Source: Desulfuromonas sp. SDB (GTDB taxonomy: Bacteria; SDB-A). From it: a DNA stretch of 7,005 nucleotides. The stretch's first letter is position 1; every line of letters begins with the position of its first letter. Made by a program: the position numbers and the translations under genes. Shown in pieces: positions 6,747-7,005 of the stretch. Under the pieces are notes generated by a model, which was given only the letters and a program-made list of their open reading frames with translations, was not told where the DNA came from and searched no databases. The stretch spans positions 1 through 7,005 of the forward strand of contig LKUE01000182.1 of NCBI GenBank assembly GCA_001412365.1. The letters run 5' to 3'.

Positions 6747-7005
6747 GGTTGCATTATAGTAGGAAGTGTACTCATTCTGCTGTAAATTCTGCCCTCGTAT
6801 CCTGACATACCATCACCTCTGATCCAGATAAATACTTCCGCCCTGTGATCCACTCCTCATTGATATCCATCAATATGGCTCCGGCGAGACGGAGGAGTGA
6901 ATTGTCATTTGGAAACGCTCCTATTGGCCGGGATCGTCGTTTCAGTTCCTTATTGATCCGCTCGAGGAGATTCGTGGTCCGGATTCTCCTCCAGTGCTCC
7001 TGCGG
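6747..7005 (-). mobile_element. Right end of an IS256-family insertion sequence (partial)
   Basis: The transposase 3' end and the short non-coding tail after its stop are consistent with the right end of an IS256-family element; members of this family usually end a few dozen bases past the transposase stop. Read on the plus strand, the terminus may start near the GGTTGCATTATAG stretch at 6747, but the left end is outside the window, so neither the inverted repeat nor a target duplication can be confirmed and the boundary is approximate. The element is immediately upstream of the DISARM operon. Confidence 0.5.
6772..7005 (-). CDS. IS256-family (Mutator-type) transposase, C-terminal 77 residues only
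   Basis: Reading from the right edge, the frame is open from the first base to a TGA at 6774-6772. It begins PQEHWRRIRTTNLLERIN and continues with a KRR stretch and IGAFPN, then LLRLAGAILMDINEEW and GRKYL. These are the standard C-terminal blocks of IS256-family DDE transposases, which move DNA by cut-and-paste or copy-out mechanisms. The Glu of LLER (fragment residue 15) is followed seven residues later by a Lys, matching the E-x6-K/R signature of the third catalytic acidic residue. The first two catalytic Asp residues would be in the missing part. No frameshift or stop is seen in the visible portion, so the gene may be intact outside the window. Confidence 0.88.
   Translation of the reverse strand, partial: PQEHWRRIRTTNLLERINKELKRRSRPIGAFPNDNSLLRLAGAILMDINEEWITGRKYLSGSEVMVCQDTRAEFTAE

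Noticed and set aside
1-7005. CRISPR array, tRNA or rRNA gene
   Set aside because: No regularly spaced direct repeats or conserved RNA gene sequence were seen, and nearly all the window is coding.

Overview
The window holds the core of a DISARM-type anti-phage defence operon, read entirely on the minus strand. In transcription order (right to left) the genes are drmA (SF2 helicase, 1265 aa), drmB (DUF1998 zinc protein, 599 aa), drmC (single-HKD phospholipase D-like protein, 155 aa) and a fourth gene that runs off the left edge. The fourth gene begins with a zinc-ribbon-like Cys cluster and I do not recognise it. The four genes are packed tightly: drmA and drmB are 2 bp apart, drmB and drmC 5 bp apart, and drmC overlaps the fourth gene by 4 bp (ATGA). 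Each later gene has a GAGGT/AGGTG-type Shine-Dalgarno inside the end of the gene before it, so the set looks like one translationally coupled transcript.

Region by region: 1-569 is the 5' part of the unknown fourth gene; 566-1033 is drmC; 1039-2838 is drmB; 2841-6638 is drmA. Positions 6639-6771 are the only real intergenic gap and should hold the operon leader and promoter. Within it I see a clear ribosome binding site, a small perfect palindrome and a weak TATA-like A/T stretch. Positions 6772-7005 encode the last 77 residues of an IS256-family (Mutator-type) transposase, also on the minus strand, whose element probably ends about 100 bp upstream of drmA.

How the genes work together: in characterised DISARM systems DrmA and DrmB form the DNA-engaging core complex, DrmC is an accessory PLD-like protein, and a host DNA methyltransferase (drmMI in class 1, drmMII in class 2) marks self DNA. 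No methyltransferase, drmD or recognised drmE is visible here. An IS element sits where class-defining upstream genes might be expected, and an unrecognised gene follows drmC. This is therefore either part of a larger DISARM locus whose other genes lie outside the window, an IS-trimmed locus, or a DISARM variant with an extra subunit.

Host: the moderate, slightly AT-leaning composition, the GGAG and GAGGT ribosome binding sites and the IS256-type element fit a prokaryote. A methanogenic euryarchaeon of the Methanomicrobiales type is my guess, but the sequence does not exclude a bacterium. No rRNA, tRNA or CRISPR array was seen.
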